Below, in pieces: positions 32,783 to 42,277 of a DNA stretch of 64,000 bases. The stretch is taken from NCBI GenBank assembly GCA_900766555.1, contig CAAFVR010000008.1, positions 118,934-182,933 on the forward strand, given 5' to 3'. Source of the DNA: Helicobacteraceae bacterium. Lineage in GTDB: Bacteria; Campylobacterota; Campylobacteria; Campylobacterales; Helicobacteraceae. A program made the position numbers and the translations under genes. Position 1 is the first letter of the stretch; each line of letters opens with the position of its first letter. Under the pieces are notes generated by a model. The model was not told the DNA's origin. It ran no database searches and worked only from the letters and a program-made list of their open reading frames with translations.

Positions 32783-34933
32783 ATGTTACGATCTCTTTGG
32801 TCTGGTGTTAGCGGGATGCAAGCGCATCAAACGGCATTGGATATTGAAAGCAACAATATTGCAAACTTAAACACAATGGGCTTCAAATATTCGCGTGCGT
32901 CATTTGTGGATATGCTCTCGCAAAAAAAGCTTATGGCTACAGCTCCATATCAAAATGGCCTAGGCGGTCAAAATGACTATTCTGTAGGGCTTGGCGTTGG
33001 TATAAATGCGACTACAAAGGTATTTTCTCAAGGTTCTACGCAAAATACGGACGTCAAAACGGATCTAGCAATAGAGGGCGATGGTTTTTTTGTAGTTAGC
33101 GGCGATCGTGGCGAAAATTTGAACTTCACAAGAGATGGGCAATTCCTTTTTGATGCAAATGGTAATTTAGTTACAAATGGCGGATATGTCGTGCAAGGTT
33201 GGGTCAAACAAGATCTAGACAATCCAGATAAAGTATCCGAAGATGACTTTTTGAAAGTTGACAATACAAGGCCGCTTGAAAATATACGCGTAGATCCATC
33301 AATGGTAATGCCAGCTAAAAAAACTAGCAAAGTTGAGCTAAGAGCCAATTTAAATGCCGGGCGACATGCTGAGCAAATAGCCAATATTTTTGCGCTAGAT
33401 TCGACTACGAAAACGCCAGCTGATGGCGTAGATCCGTTCTATGACTCAAGAGATGGCTTAGTTCAAAAAGGAGAGGATTTTGGCGCTTTATTTAATCAAG
33501 ATGGAGATGCCTTTTTGATAACAGAAAATCAGGGCGTTTGGGTGAGTTATAAAAATTCTGAGATGACAAACACCATTTTTGATAGCAATCAAGAAAGTTT
33601 TGTTGAAATAAATGGCACAGAAATTTCATTTGCAAATGATTCTACAGCTACAAATATTTCAAGCCTAATTGCCGCACAAACTGCTATAAATGCGCAAAGT
33701 AGCGAGACGGGCGTGCAGGCTTATGTGGAAAATGGCCTTTTACGACTTGAAAATCGCAATGAAATAGACGGCGATGAGCGGGTTAAAAATATTAGGATCA
33801 CGGCTTCAGGTACTGGCGCTTTCTCAAATTTTATTGAGGGCGATGCGGACATCACGGCTTTTAGATATCGTTATACAAATTCGCTAAGTCCAGATTCTGG
33901 GACGGGTCAATTTAGAACTACAGAAGATCTGCGCGCATTAATACAATATGATGCGAATTTGATTAAAGATCCGACTAGGCCATATGAAGATAGCACAGCT
34001 AGTGTATCTGTAAAAGTTGGCGAAGATGGCAGCTTTGAAATTATGAACAAAGATGACGGAGATGGCGAGCAAAATAATTTAAATGTTTTTGTAAGCGGCT
34101 ATACAAATGATAATGTCACAAATAATGTGCTTTTCAAGGACACTATGAAGACGCTAAATACCGCGCTTTTGATCGAGGGCGGGGCTGGCCACTCAAGCCG
34201 TAGGATAACGCATGCGACGCATACTTCAAGTATCGATATCATAGATAGTTTGGGCACAAAGCATACGATACGTTTTGAGTTCTATAAAAGTGGTGAAAAA
34301 GAGTGGAGCTGGAGAGCAGTTGTGCCAGAACCTAGTGAATTATATGGCGGCAGCAAAAATAGGCCAAATATTTTTGAGGGCGGCAAGGTCACTTTCAATA
34401 ATGATGGCAGCTTAGAAAATATCACTCCAGTTGTGCTAGATTTTGACCCCAAAAATGGGGCCAAAGAATCGCAGAGAATAAATCTAGAATTTGGACGAAA
34501 TCGTGGTTTTACCGGGCTTACAAGCGTGGATAAAATATCAGAAACATATAATATCGCGCAAGATGGCTATAACACGGGCAATTTAATTGATGTGCGCTTT
34601 GACTCAAATGGCGTGCTTTTAGGCGGCTTCTCAAATGGTAAGACGCAGGCATTAGCGCAGGTGGCGATGGCTAGTTTCGCAAATAATGCTGGGCTATCTC
34701 CAGAGGGCGATAATTTATTTGCTAAATCTGGGAATTCCGGCGAGCCAAATATCGGCGCTGCAAATACCGGCAGGAGAGGTGGGGTTGCTGGATCCAAACT
34801 AGAGATGAGTAATGTGGATTTAAGCCGGAGCCTAACGCAGTTAATCGTGGTGCAAAGGGGCTTTCAAGCGAACTCAAAAGCGGTTACAACAAGCGATCAG
34901 ATCTTAAATACGCTATTAAGCCTTAAACAATAG
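32783..34933 (+). CDS. flgE: Flagellar hook protein FlgE
   Basis: 716-residue main hook subunit. The N-terminal MLRSLWSGVSGMQAHQ and IESNNIANLNTMGFKYSRA segments and the C-terminal VDLSRSLTQLIVVQRGFQANSKAVTTSDQIL coiled coil (shown as landmarks) are the axial-protein signatures. The long variable middle forms the outer hook domains, and the length matches Helicobacter hook proteins. AAAAGGG lies 5 nt before the ATG. Monocistronic, with its own sigma-54 promoter. Distinct from the shorter FlgE homologue at 5972. Confidence 0.95.
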   Translation: MLRSLWSGVSGMQAHQTALDIESNNIANLNTMGFKYSRASFVDMLSQKKLMATAPYQNGLGGQNDYSVGLGVGINATTKVFSQGSTQNTDVKTDLAIEGDGFFVVSGDRGENLNFTRDGQFLFDANGNLVTNGGYVVQGWVKQDLDNPDKVSEDDFLKVDNTRPLENIRVDPSMVMPAKKTSKVELRANLNAGRHAEQIANIFALDSTTKTPADGVDPFYDSRDGLVQKGEDFGALFNQDGDAFLITENQGVWVSYKNSEMTNTIFDSNQESFVEINGTEISFANDSTATNISSLIAAQTAINAQSSETGVQAYVENGLLRLENRNEIDGDERVKNIRITASGTGAFSNFIEGDADITAFRYRYTNSLSPDSGTGQFRTTEDLRALIQYDANLIKDPTRPYEDSTASVSVKVGEDGSFEIMNKDDGDGEQNNLNVFVSGYTNDNVTNNVLFKDTMKTLNTALLIEGGAGHSSRRITHATHTSSIDIIDSLGTKHTIRFEFYKSGEKEWSWRAVVPEPSELYGGSKNRPNIFEGGKVTFNNDGSLENITPVVLDFDPKNGAKESQRINLEFGRNRGFTGLTSVDKISETYNIAQDGYNTGNLIDVRFDSNGVLLGGFSNGKTQALAQVAMASFANNAGLSPEGDNLFAKSGNSGEPNIGAANTGRRGGVAGSKLEMSNVDLSRSLTQLIVVQRGFQANSKAVTTSDQILNTLLSLKQ

Positions 34934-35275
34934 CTCATATTTGGCTTGAGCGGCTTTGTCAAAGCCAAGTATCACTTCTTTTTCCGTCTCTAGGATTGGG
35001 CGTTTTATTATATTTGGGTGCTTTTGGCAAAGCGCTATGACTTCATCTTTGTTTGCATTTTTGGGCAAATCTAGCTTTTTAAAAACTGCAGAATTAGCAT
35101 TATAAACGGCATCTAGGCTTGTTTTATCAATCCAGTTTGATAGCTTTTGTTCGCTTGGGATATGCTTTTTATAATCGATGAATTCATATGCGATATTATG
35201 ATTATCCAAAAAGGACAGCGCATTACGTACGCTTGTGCAATTTTTGATCCCATAAATTTTTATAGATTTAGACAT
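34916..35275 (-). CDS. ArsC/Spx/MgsR-family thioredoxin-fold protein
   Basis: 119 residues. KIYGIKNCTSVRNALSFLD (about 6-24) has a single N-terminal cysteine, not a CxxC pair, and the IIKRPILETEKEVILGF segment (about 88-104) is the conserved ArsC-like C-terminal block. The family includes glutaredoxin-dependent arsenate reductase and Spx regulators; Campylobacterota members are generally annotated as ArsC family without a proven function. No arsenic genes are adjacent. Its 3' end overlaps flgE by 18 bp; it abuts the motility accessory factor gene. Confidence 0.8.
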   Translation of the reverse strand: MSKSIKIYGIKNCTSVRNALSFLDNHNIAYEFIDYKKHIPSEQKLSNWIDKTSLDAVYNANSAVFKKLDLPKNANKDEVIALCQKHPNIIKRPILETEKEVILGFDKAAQAKYELLFKA

Positions 35276-37162
35276 TTAATTCCCTTTTGATATTAATGCA
35301 TTTGCGCGTTCAAGGCTCTCTTTTGTGGTCTCAATTACGAAATGCACGCCCCCAGCTAGCGAAAAAAGCCAATATTTATGCGCTTTTATCCAATCTATTT
35401 TTTTATCTTGATATTGTTCTTCTGAGTCTGTTTTGCGCACTAATATTTTGGCGATATCAAGTTCTTGATGGAAAATATAACTTTGAACCATGTCGATGAA
35501 ATAATCTGCGAATTTTGTCTCTTCAAAAAATAGCTTTATCTCATCGATTTTGTCATTTAGCTCGTTTATTTCCTCTAGATCCGGTGATTGGCCAGCTTCG
35601 AGATCTTCGCAAAATTTGGCAACTTTTAAAAAGACATCTGTAATTTTGGCCTCTTTTTCTAGGCCATATTTAATGATGTCCTCGCAAGTTTCAAAGGCAC
35701 TTTTTATATTTTTTTCATATTCGCGTTTTGTTGGGAAGCGCAATTTTATGGGTTGTTTTTTATTTTTTGAAAGTAATTTTATGGCTTCTCTGAATGGGAT
35801 TTCTTTTGTGCCTTTTATGCGTGCGCCGCCCTCTGTGGAATTTATGACATTAATTTGTGGCGTTTGTGAAATATCTGTTTCAAAGAATTTTAAAAACATT
35901 TGCCAGATCTCATTTGATTCGACAAAGCCGCCTCCGCCGTATTGTTCTAGAAAGACTTTTTTGTCTTTTTTGGCTATTTCAAAATCGCCATAGACTGCAT
36001 TTTTAGCATGGCTTGCGCCATTTGGAGCAAAGGCTAGATCTTGCCCTATGAAAATTACATTATCAAAGCGCCCATGAACAGCCATTTCATAGGCCATATT
36101 TGCAGCACTCATACCAATGCCGATATAGCCATAATCGTGTAAATTAAAGGCATTTGTAAAACCAAAGGGCCTCATAGAAAATTGAGATATGCCATCTGTT
36201 ATGCTATCTCGCAGGGCTTCGTGCACAATTGAAGTGAGCGCGAAAATCACGCCTTTTTGGGCTTCTTTTGGCGTCTTGGTATAGAATTTTGCGCTTGCCT
36301 CAACGCGTTCTAGACTAAAAACTAGATCTGGTTTGATGCCAGCTGCGTGCAAAATCGGGAAACTAGCATCAATGCTAAAAAGCGTGGCGTAATCTTGCAC
36401 GTCTTTTAGCAGATCTAGCTGTTTATTTAGGCTTGGGCCGGTTGAAATTATTATTGCGGTATTTGTATTTTTAATATTATTTACGAGCTCAAGCAATGTT
36501 GGAGATTTCAGCATGAAGGGCAAATTTAGGACATGATTTTTCAGCCCAGTTAGTGCGTCTGTAGCGTCATTACCAATTGAGATTACATTATGTTCGATTA
36601 CATTTATGAAAGTTTTATTTTTTTCTAAAATGTCATTTTTATAGGCTTCATAGAAATTGTTAAAAATGTGCAAATCATATAGCTTGAAATAGAGCTTAGA
36701 TTTTTTCTCCATTTGGAAAAGCGAGTTGATCATCGGAGCATTTGCTCTGTTACTATCTAGCAAAAAGAGCTGATCACTTTGTATTTCTTCGCTAAAGTCA
36801 ATTAGATTTAGCACGATGAAAATTATTTCAAGTTCTGGCTCGATTACTACAACGCGCTTTATGGCTCTATTTTGCAGTAACATTTTGTAAAAAATGCCAT
36901 TGCCAAGTCCATAACAATACAGATATGGATGATTTGAAAATTCCTGAAATTTCTGCAGTTTTTCTAGCGTTTCATCAATTGGCGTGCCATTAAATAGCGG
37001 GATAAAGTCATTTTCAGTTTTTTTGATGATGTTAAAGTTGGCTAGATCCGATTGATTGATGTAAATTTCGAAATGCTCATTTGGCTTTATTGCACAAAGC
37101 ATCTCAAAAAGATTTGGATCTTTGCGCGATAGGGTGGCTAGATTTTTTTGATAGATATCCAT
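35276..37162 (-). CDS. Motility accessory factor (DUF115/Maf glycosyltransferase-like)
   Basis: 628 residues of the Maf/PseE class, which in Campylobacter and Helicobacter transfers nonulosonic acid to flagellin (established for the family). The DUF115 core is visible from about residue 230: TAIIISTGPSLNKQLDLL, then LFSIDASFPILHAAGIKPDLVFSLE and the NVIFIGQDLAFAPNGASHAKN block (about 368-388). A helical C-terminal region follows. It abuts the ArsC-like gene and follows the rpsF-ssb-rpsR operon. No pse/leg synthesis genes lie in this window. Confidence 0.88.
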   Translation of the reverse strand: MDIYQKNLATLSRKDPNLFEMLCAIKPNEHFEIYINQSDLANFNIIKKTENDFIPLFNGTPIDETLEKLQKFQEFSNHPYLYCYGLGNGIFYKMLLQNRAIKRVVVIEPELEIIFIVLNLIDFSEEIQSDQLFLLDSNRANAPMINSLFQMEKKSKLYFKLYDLHIFNNFYEAYKNDILEKNKTFINVIEHNVISIGNDATDALTGLKNHVLNLPFMLKSPTLLELVNNIKNTNTAIIISTGPSLNKQLDLLKDVQDYATLFSIDASFPILHAAGIKPDLVFSLERVEASAKFYTKTPKEAQKGVIFALTSIVHEALRDSITDGISQFSMRPFGFTNAFNLHDYGYIGIGMSAANMAYEMAVHGRFDNVIFIGQDLAFAPNGASHAKNAVYGDFEIAKKDKKVFLEQYGGGGFVESNEIWQMFLKFFETDISQTPQINVINSTEGGARIKGTKEIPFREAIKLLSKNKKQPIKLRFPTKREYEKNIKSAFETCEDIIKYGLEKEAKITDVFLKVAKFCEDLEAGQSPDLEEINELNDKIDEIKLFFEETKFADYFIDMVQSYIFHQELDIAKILVRKTDSEEQYQDKKIDWIKAHKYWLFSLAGGVHFVIETTKESLERANALISKGN

Positions 37163-37185
37163 TTAGGATCTTAGTATCTTAGGAT

Positions 37186-37443
37186 CTAGGATATTTTAAA
37201 TGGATTATCAACCACGCTTTTACGATCTATAATATAAGGTATGAGCGCCATGTGGCGAGCGCGCTTAATTGCTACTTCCACGCGTTCTTGCCATTTTTTG
37301 GTATTGCCAGTTAGGCGTCTTGGCATAATTTTGTAGCGCTCAGATAATGTGTGGCGCAACATGTCTAGATCTTTATAGTCTATGAATTCAATTTTAGCTT
37401 CTGTGTATTTACAGTATCTTTTGCCATATTTTTTGCGTTCCAT
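37186..37443 (-). CDS. rpsR: 30S ribosomal protein S18
   Basis: 85 residues. KYCKYTEAKIEFIDYKDLDML and the RRLTGNTKKWQERVEVAIKRARHMALIPY stretch (landmarks) are invariant S18 features. Third gene of the rpsF-ssb-rpsR operon, 13 bp after ssb. Confidence 0.97.
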   Translation of the reverse strand: MERKKYGKRYCKYTEAKIEFIDYKDLDMLRHTLSERYKIMPRRLTGNTKKWQERVEVAIKRARHMALIPYIIDRKSVVDNPFKIS

Positions 37444-37456
37444 AATTTAATTTCTC

Positions 37457-37927
37457 CTAGAATGGTATTTCATCATCATCAATATTGATGTCTGGTATTT
37501 GATCTTCTTTTTGATAGCTAGTCTGAGGTTGACCTTGGCCTTGTGGGTCCTGAGTTTTAGGCACTTGGGTTTGTGGCTGATATGAATTATCCATGCCATC
37601 TTGTTTTTTGTCCAACATTTGCATGGACTCAACTACGATTGTATGTTTGCTGCGTTTTGTGCCCGTAGAATCAGACCATGTTTCATAGCTTAATCGACCT
37701 TCGATTAGGATTTTTGAACCCTTTCTTAGAAATTGATTTGCGATTTCAGCCGTTCTGCCAAATAACTTGGCATCCACAAAACAGGGATCTTCAGCCATTG
37801 TGCCATCTTGTTTTTTGTAGCGTCGATTTGAGGCAAGCCCAATTGTGGCAACCGCAGATCCGCTTGGTAGGTATTTTAACTCTATATCGCGAGTTATATT
37901 ACCTAGCAAGATTATGCGATTATACAT
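37457..37927 (-). CDS. ssb: Single-stranded DNA-binding protein
   Basis: 156 residues. N-terminal OB fold with NRIILLGNITRDIELKYLPSG and KGSKILIEGRLSYETW. A Gln/Pro-rich linker (about 112-145) leads to the acidic tail DDDEIPF that recruits partner proteins such as RecO and DNA polymerase III. Overlaps rpsF by 8 bp. Confidence 0.97.
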   Translation of the reverse strand: MYNRIILLGNITRDIELKYLPSGSAVATIGLASNRRYKKQDGTMAEDPCFVDAKLFGRTAEIANQFLRKGSKILIEGRLSYETWSDSTGTKRSKHTIVVESMQMLDKKQDGMDNSYQPQTQVPKTQDPQGQGQPQTSYQKEDQIPDINIDDDEIPF

Positions 37928-38357
37928 CTTGGGACTCTTTTATTTCTGGCGCCGGCGCTTCTGTGGCCTCTGGTGCCTCTGGGGCTTCTTGTGTGGCTTG
38001 GGCTTTATCTTCGGATCTAGGCTTTTTGTTTGCGCGATCAACTAGCGTTTGCCATGTTTTTTGTTCATGAGCTTTTTCATATTTAATTATGATAAAGCGT
38101 AATATATCTTCGTTTATGCGATATAGGCGCTCGAGCTCAAGTACAAGCTGGCTTGGAGCTTTGAAATATATTACGACATAGTAGCCGCGCTTTTGTTTTT
38201 TGATTTCATAGGCTAGGTTGCGCATGCCCATGTCTTGGCGTTTTACTATTTCGCCGCCATTTTTTGTGATGGCTTCTTCATAGAAAGAAATTTTAGCGTG
38301 GATTTCATCTTCGCTTAGAGTGGGGCGGACAATAAACATTGTTTCATAATGCTTCAT
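37920..38357 (-). CDS. rpsF: 30S ribosomal protein S6
   Basis: 145 residues. The S6 ferredoxin-like fold spans about 1-100 (HYETMFIVRPTLSEDE, GMRNLAYEIKKQKRGYYV). An Ala/Pro/Glu-rich C-terminal tail (about 118-145) extends it, common in this phylum. AAGGAGA precedes the ATG. First gene of rpsF-ssb-rpsR. Confidence 0.96.
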   Translation of the reverse strand: MKHYETMFIVRPTLSEDEIHAKISFYEEAITKNGGEIVKRQDMGMRNLAYEIKKQKRGYYVVIYFKAPSQLVLELERLYRINEDILRFIIIKYEKAHEQKTWQTLVDRANKKPRSEDKAQATQEAPEAPEATEAPAPEIKESQDV

Positions 38358-38414
38358 GCATCTCCTTGTGGTTTAAGCCCTTTTATTTTTAAAAGAGCAA
38401 GGTTATAAGCGCTG

Positions 38415-38420
38415 ATTATA
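38415..38420 (-). promoter_or_regulatory. -10 box (TATAAT) for rpsF-ssb-rpsR
   Basis: Perfect TATAAT on the minus strand, about 58 nt before the rpsF ATG. It is preceded upstream by a GGATCTAG word at 38423-38430. The 140-bp gap between rpsF and holA contains nothing else I can support. Confidence 0.6.
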
Positions 38421-38497
38421 GCGGATCTAGAATGATAATTCCAAGAGCTTTTTTATTGGATCATATGTTAAAAGGCAAAAGACAAAAGGGCGTTTGT

Positions 38498-39517
38498 TTA
38501 AACATTAATCTTGCGTTTTAGTTTAAGCATTTTGTTCAAAAAAGCACGGAGCGTATGCGCATTATCTGCAAATCTTGATTCTATTTTGAGTTCACAAAGG
38601 ATGAAAAATATATCTTCAAAATGGCGTTCTTTTAGCTTTAGCGCGCGTTCTATATAGATTTTGGCGATATTTGGCGGAGGATTAAAGCCTAGAATGTCGC
38701 TTAATTTGTCGATTTTGCCATGCATTTTGGCATGAGTGAAAATCAAAAAAAGATTATAAAAATATCTCTCAAGATTGGGGCATAGGTCATTTGGACTTGC
38801 GCCCTCGCTAAGGAGTTTTAGGCTAATTTGTGCAATGTCAAGATTTGTAAAAAGGGCCTCAATTAGCGAAGAAATATTTGTGAGGCTCAAATTTGAGCTT
38901 GTAGACTTTATCAGATCTGATGTGATTTGCCCTTGAAATATTGTGTATTTTTTAAGTTCATTTAGTGCCATTTGCAAATTGAAATTTTGAAGTTCTAACA
39001 GCTCAAATAGCGTATTTTGCGTGATATTTAGCCCAAGATCTTGGGATTTTTGAGCTAGGATTTGCATACTTTCATTTAAAAATGGCTCAAAAAAGCGCAC
39101 ATGAGCCAAATTATCTTTCTCAAAAGCGCTGCAAATTGTTAGCGCATTTTTATTGTATAGCCTGTCATTATTGTTGTAATAACTCAAAATCAGGTAATTT
39201 TCTGATTTTAGGCAGGCGCTTGTTAGATTTAGCGCATCATTTTTGGATAGCTTTTTGTCAATTTTGATATTTAGCAATTTCACATCGCCAAAAAGCGAGC
39301 CAGAACGTAAATCATGGCTTAATTCAGAGATATTTAGGGTTTCAAAAAAGTAATTTGAGACATTTAATTCCCCATTGCCCTCTTTGGCGCTTTGTCTTAT
39401 TTTTGTGATGAAAAAATCGCTATAAAAATCGATAAAAACATCAGCGCCGTAGAGAAAAATACCCTTTAATTTATTGGCTTTGATGCGACTTTCTAGCTCT
39501 TTTTTATTTAATTTCAT
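38498..39517 (-). CDS. holA: DNA polymerase III delta subunit
   Basis: Clamp-loader subunit that opens the beta clamp. 339 residues, with the AAA-like N-terminal fold (GIFLYGADVFIDFY, about 19-32) and helical C-terminal region (LEALFTNLDIAQISLKLLSEG, about 225-245) of the epsilonproteobacterial HolA. Overlaps aroE by 4 bp. As I remember it, in H. pylori an rnr gene separates aroE from holA; here they abut. Confidence 0.85.
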   Translation of the reverse strand: MKLNKKELESRIKANKLKGIFLYGADVFIDFYSDFFITKIRQSAKEGNGELNVSNYFFETLNISELSHDLRSGSLFGDVKLLNIKIDKKLSKNDALNLTSACLKSENYLILSYYNNNDRLYNKNALTICSAFEKDNLAHVRFFEPFLNESMQILAQKSQDLGLNITQNTLFELLELQNFNLQMALNELKKYTIFQGQITSDLIKSTSSNLSLTNISSLIEALFTNLDIAQISLKLLSEGASPNDLCPNLERYFYNLFLIFTHAKMHGKIDKLSDILGFNPPPNIAKIYIERALKLKERHFEDIFFILCELKIESRFADNAHTLRAFLNKMLKLKRKINV

Positions 39518-40311
39518 AGAATTTCTTGCATGACTTTAAAAGCGGCTTTAGCATCAATTCCAGTCCAGATCTGGAAGCTAAGCGCAGCTTGATACAAGAG
39601 CATATTTTTGCCATCTTTTATTTGTATTTGCTCATTTATGGACTTTGCATTTTGCAAAAAAACAGATTCTTTGTAATTTATGTCATAAGCTATTTTGGCA
39701 TTTTTAAATAGAGCAGCTTGCAGCTCAGACAGCCCAGACATCGGATCTAGCGCGCTTGTGGCATTAATTATCAAATCAAATTGGGCTATTTTGAAATCTT
39801 TTGTGCTGAAACATGGGAATTTCGCATCAAGGCCTCTGAAATTTGAGCTCTGATTTAAAATACAAATGGGCTTAGAAAGCATGTTAAGTGCGCTTATGAC
39901 AGCTCTTGCGGCGCCGCCAGTGCCAAGAACTAGGGCATTTTCAAAGCTAAGATTTTTGAGCGAATTTGCAAAGCCTAGGATATCTGTGTTATAGGCATGG
40001 ATTTTGTCATCTTTAAGCATTAGCGTATTTGCAGCGCGTATATCTTGTGCACTTTTGTCTACAAAATCAGCTATTAAAAAGGCGTTTTCTTTGAATGGCG
40101 ATGTCACATTTGCGCCGCTAAAATGTTGGCTTAAAAATGTCTCTTTTAGCATCGGATCTAGCGCGTCTAGCTCTATTGCGCGATAAATTCCAAGAAAGCC
40201 TAGCTCTTTTTGGAAATGAGCAAATGCGTGATTATGTATTTTTGGGGATAACGAATGTGAGATCGGATTGCCAAATACGCAGAAATTCTTTCTTTGGAGA
40301 TTTTGGGACAT
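39514..40311 (-). CDS. aroE: Shikimate dehydrogenase
   Basis: NADPH-dependent reduction of 3-dehydroshikimate to shikimate. The CVFGNPISHSLSPKIHN motif (residues 11-27) binds shikimate, with GANVTSPFKENA (about 66) containing the catalytic lysine, and the NADP loop is LVLGTGGAARAVI (about 137). 265 residues. Overlaps holA by 4 bp; the upstream GT90 gene ends at its start. Confidence 0.95.
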   Translation of the reverse strand: MSQNLQRKNFCVFGNPISHSLSPKIHNHAFAHFQKELGFLGIYRAIELDALDPMLKETFLSQHFSGANVTSPFKENAFLIADFVDKSAQDIRAANTLMLKDDKIHAYNTDILGFANSLKNLSFENALVLGTGGAARAVISALNMLSKPICILNQSSNFRGLDAKFPCFSTKDFKIAQFDLIINATSALDPMSGLSELQAALFKNAKIAYDINYKESVFLQNAKSINEQIQIKDGKNMLLYQAALSFQIWTGIDAKAAFKVMQEIL

Positions 40312-41276
40312 TAATTTTCCTTAAAGAGCTCTTCTTCGATTTTGCTAACTTGCATTTGATCTGTTTTGTAAAAAAACTTTCTAAGCACCAAAAGGCCGAT
40401 CAAAAGCTCATTTTCTTGGTCGCTAAATTGCGCGGCATGCGCCTTTGCGGCGGCAATTATAGCTCTAGCGTCGCTTAAGCTTAGAGATGTGATTTTATCA
40501 ATTACATCGCTAAAGTCAGATCGGATCTGGAGATAGTGCACATTTGGGATCAGCTTGCCTTCCATAAACCAGCTCTCAAAATCTGGTCGCGGCATAAGCG
40601 CGATGGAATTTGTGCTCAAAATCCATTTTAAATTCGTGGCCACGTCATTTCCCTGAAGGCTTAGGATAAATTTATGCTTTAAATGTGCCATCACATCAGA
40701 TCTAGGCTTTCTAAAATGCTCCAAAAAACTAAATGCGGGATCAAAAGCGCCAGTATGTCCGATATCGCATAATTTATGATCATAAAATTGCTTCAAAAAG
40801 CGTTGTCTATGTTCTTGCAAACAGCTCCCGCGGAAAAATAAGATATCAGATTTGGCGCTAAAATCTAGATCATCCAATATGGGCGCAAAGCCGAAATGAC
40901 GCTTTGAATCGAGCTTTAAAATAATGTTATTTGATTTGGATTTTATAGGGCGCGATTTGCAAAATGTGGGATAAAGTGCCTCATAATTTACATCTCCAAA
41001 ATCAAGCAAAAAGTTAAAATCTCGCAAATGCTTTGGGAAAAAGCGAGCAAGATTATAAAAATCATAGGCATATCTAGAGCCAGATTTTATGATTTGAAGC
41101 CTGCTTTTTTGGGGCATTTTAAGTTTTTGGGGATCTTTGAAATTGCAATAATAATTGACCCTAGCTGCAATGTCTAAAAGTTTTTTATCGCTAAAGTTAT
41201 TAAGGTTTTTGAGCTTTTTTTGGAGGCTGAATTTAGGGATGAAGCAATGATATAGCCCTAAAAGATTTTGGCTCAT
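40311..41276 (-). CDS. GT90/CAP10-type glycosyltransferase, probable LPS sugar transferase
   Basis: 321 residues. The C-terminal block KFILSLQGNDVATNLKWILSTNS followed by SWFMEGKLIPNVHYLQI (landmarks) is the GT90 (KDELC1/CAP10-like) signature also found in bacterial lipooligosaccharide transferases. An FFRGSC motif lies near residue 148. It overlaps the GT2 gene upstream by 4 bp and ends at aroE, so it belongs to the surface-glycan cluster 40.3-44.7 kb. Donor and acceptor sugars cannot be inferred. Confidence 0.8.
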   Translation of the reverse strand: MSQNLLGLYHCFIPKFSLQKKLKNLNNFSDKKLLDIAARVNYYCNFKDPQKLKMPQKSRLQIIKSGSRYAYDFYNLARFFPKHLRDFNFLLDFGDVNYEALYPTFCKSRPIKSKSNNIILKLDSKRHFGFAPILDDLDFSAKSDILFFRGSCLQEHRQRFLKQFYDHKLCDIGHTGAFDPAFSFLEHFRKPRSDVMAHLKHKFILSLQGNDVATNLKWILSTNSIALMPRPDFESWFMEGKLIPNVHYLQIRSDFSDVIDKITSLSLSDARAIIAAAKAHAAQFSDQENELLIGLLVLRKFFYKTDQMQVSKIEEELFKEN

Positions 41277-42277
41277 TTTGGGAGAATTTTACGCGATCTT
41301 ATCATTTCTAAATATTTAAAAAATGGCTGAAAAATTAGCAGTAATATTGCTTTTTTGCGAATTATTTTGCGATATTTCAGGATATTTTTAATGATGAAAA
41401 AATATTGCTTTGGCATATCGCTCATGCGCCAGAAAATAAAGCCTCGCGCATAGATGTAGACATGAGTTTCTAGCAAATATTTGATGTCATAATCTTTTTC
41501 TTTAAGAGATAGAAAATAATAAAAATGCATGATGCTAAAGTAGCTTATTAGGCTTCTTAGCGCTTTTTTGGGATGCATTTTGCCATTCATTATGGAATTT
41601 GGCGTGAATGTATAGTGATAGCAATAAATATCACTTAATAAAAAGACTTTTGCATCTAGCATTATTTGGGCAATGAAGCTCATATCTTCATATAGGATAT
41701 TTGGTATGAATTCGATTTTATTTTCTCTCAAAAAAGAAAGCCTACAGATGAAAAGCCACACACAGCCAGTCTCCAGCATCCAGGGTTGCTTTTTTAGATA
41801 AGCTCTGCCCTCGCTTAGAGATATTTCTACATTTTCGCAAGGGGTATCTTTATGCAGTTTTAGTACATCAATTTTGGGATTTTTATTATTTGAGGGCTTT
41901 TTTGGCTGGATCTGACTGAAATTTTGAGCCTCACAAAGAAAGCTAATCGGATCTACTAGTAATTGATGTGCGCGTTTGAAATAGCCCTCGCTTAATAAAT
42001 CATCGCTATCTAGAAATATTACATATTCTCCGCTAGCTTCGTTTAGACTTTTATTTCTAGCCTGGCTTAGGCCTTTATTTTCTTGCGAAAATAGCTTTAT
42101 TCGATCATCATTTTGCGCATAATGTTGGGCGATTTTTAAGCTATTGTCCGTTGAGCCATCATTTATTAAGATGAATTCGACATCTCTAAAGCTTTGATTT
42201 AAACACGAGTATAAGCATGCGTGCAAATAGCTCTCAGCATTGTAAATTGGGATTATTACACTAAAAAATGGCTTCAT
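41273..42277 (-). CDS. Family 2 glycosyltransferase (paralogue 1)
   Basis: 334 residues, GT-A fold. FFSVIIPIYNAESYL at the start, the LINDGSTDNSLKIAQ nucleotide block (about 36-50) and the DSDD metal motif (about 90). The N-terminal 100 residues are nearly the same as the next gene's, including a 36-bp identical DNA block, so the pair arose by duplication or recombination; the C-terminal acceptor domains differ. Overlaps both neighbours by 4 bp. Likely builds LPS or another surface glycan. Confidence 0.88.
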   Translation of the reverse strand: MKPFFSVIIPIYNAESYLHACLYSCLNQSFRDVEFILINDGSTDNSLKIAQHYAQNDDRIKLFSQENKGLSQARNKSLNEASGEYVIFLDSDDLLSEGYFKRAHQLLVDPISFLCEAQNFSQIQPKKPSNNKNPKIDVLKLHKDTPCENVEISLSEGRAYLKKQPWMLETGCVWLFICRLSFLRENKIEFIPNILYEDMSFIAQIMLDAKVFLLSDIYCYHYTFTPNSIMNGKMHPKKALRSLISYFSIMHFYYFLSLKEKDYDIKYLLETHVYIYARGFIFWRMSDMPKQYFFIIKNILKYRKIIRKKAILLLIFQPFFKYLEMIRSRKILPK

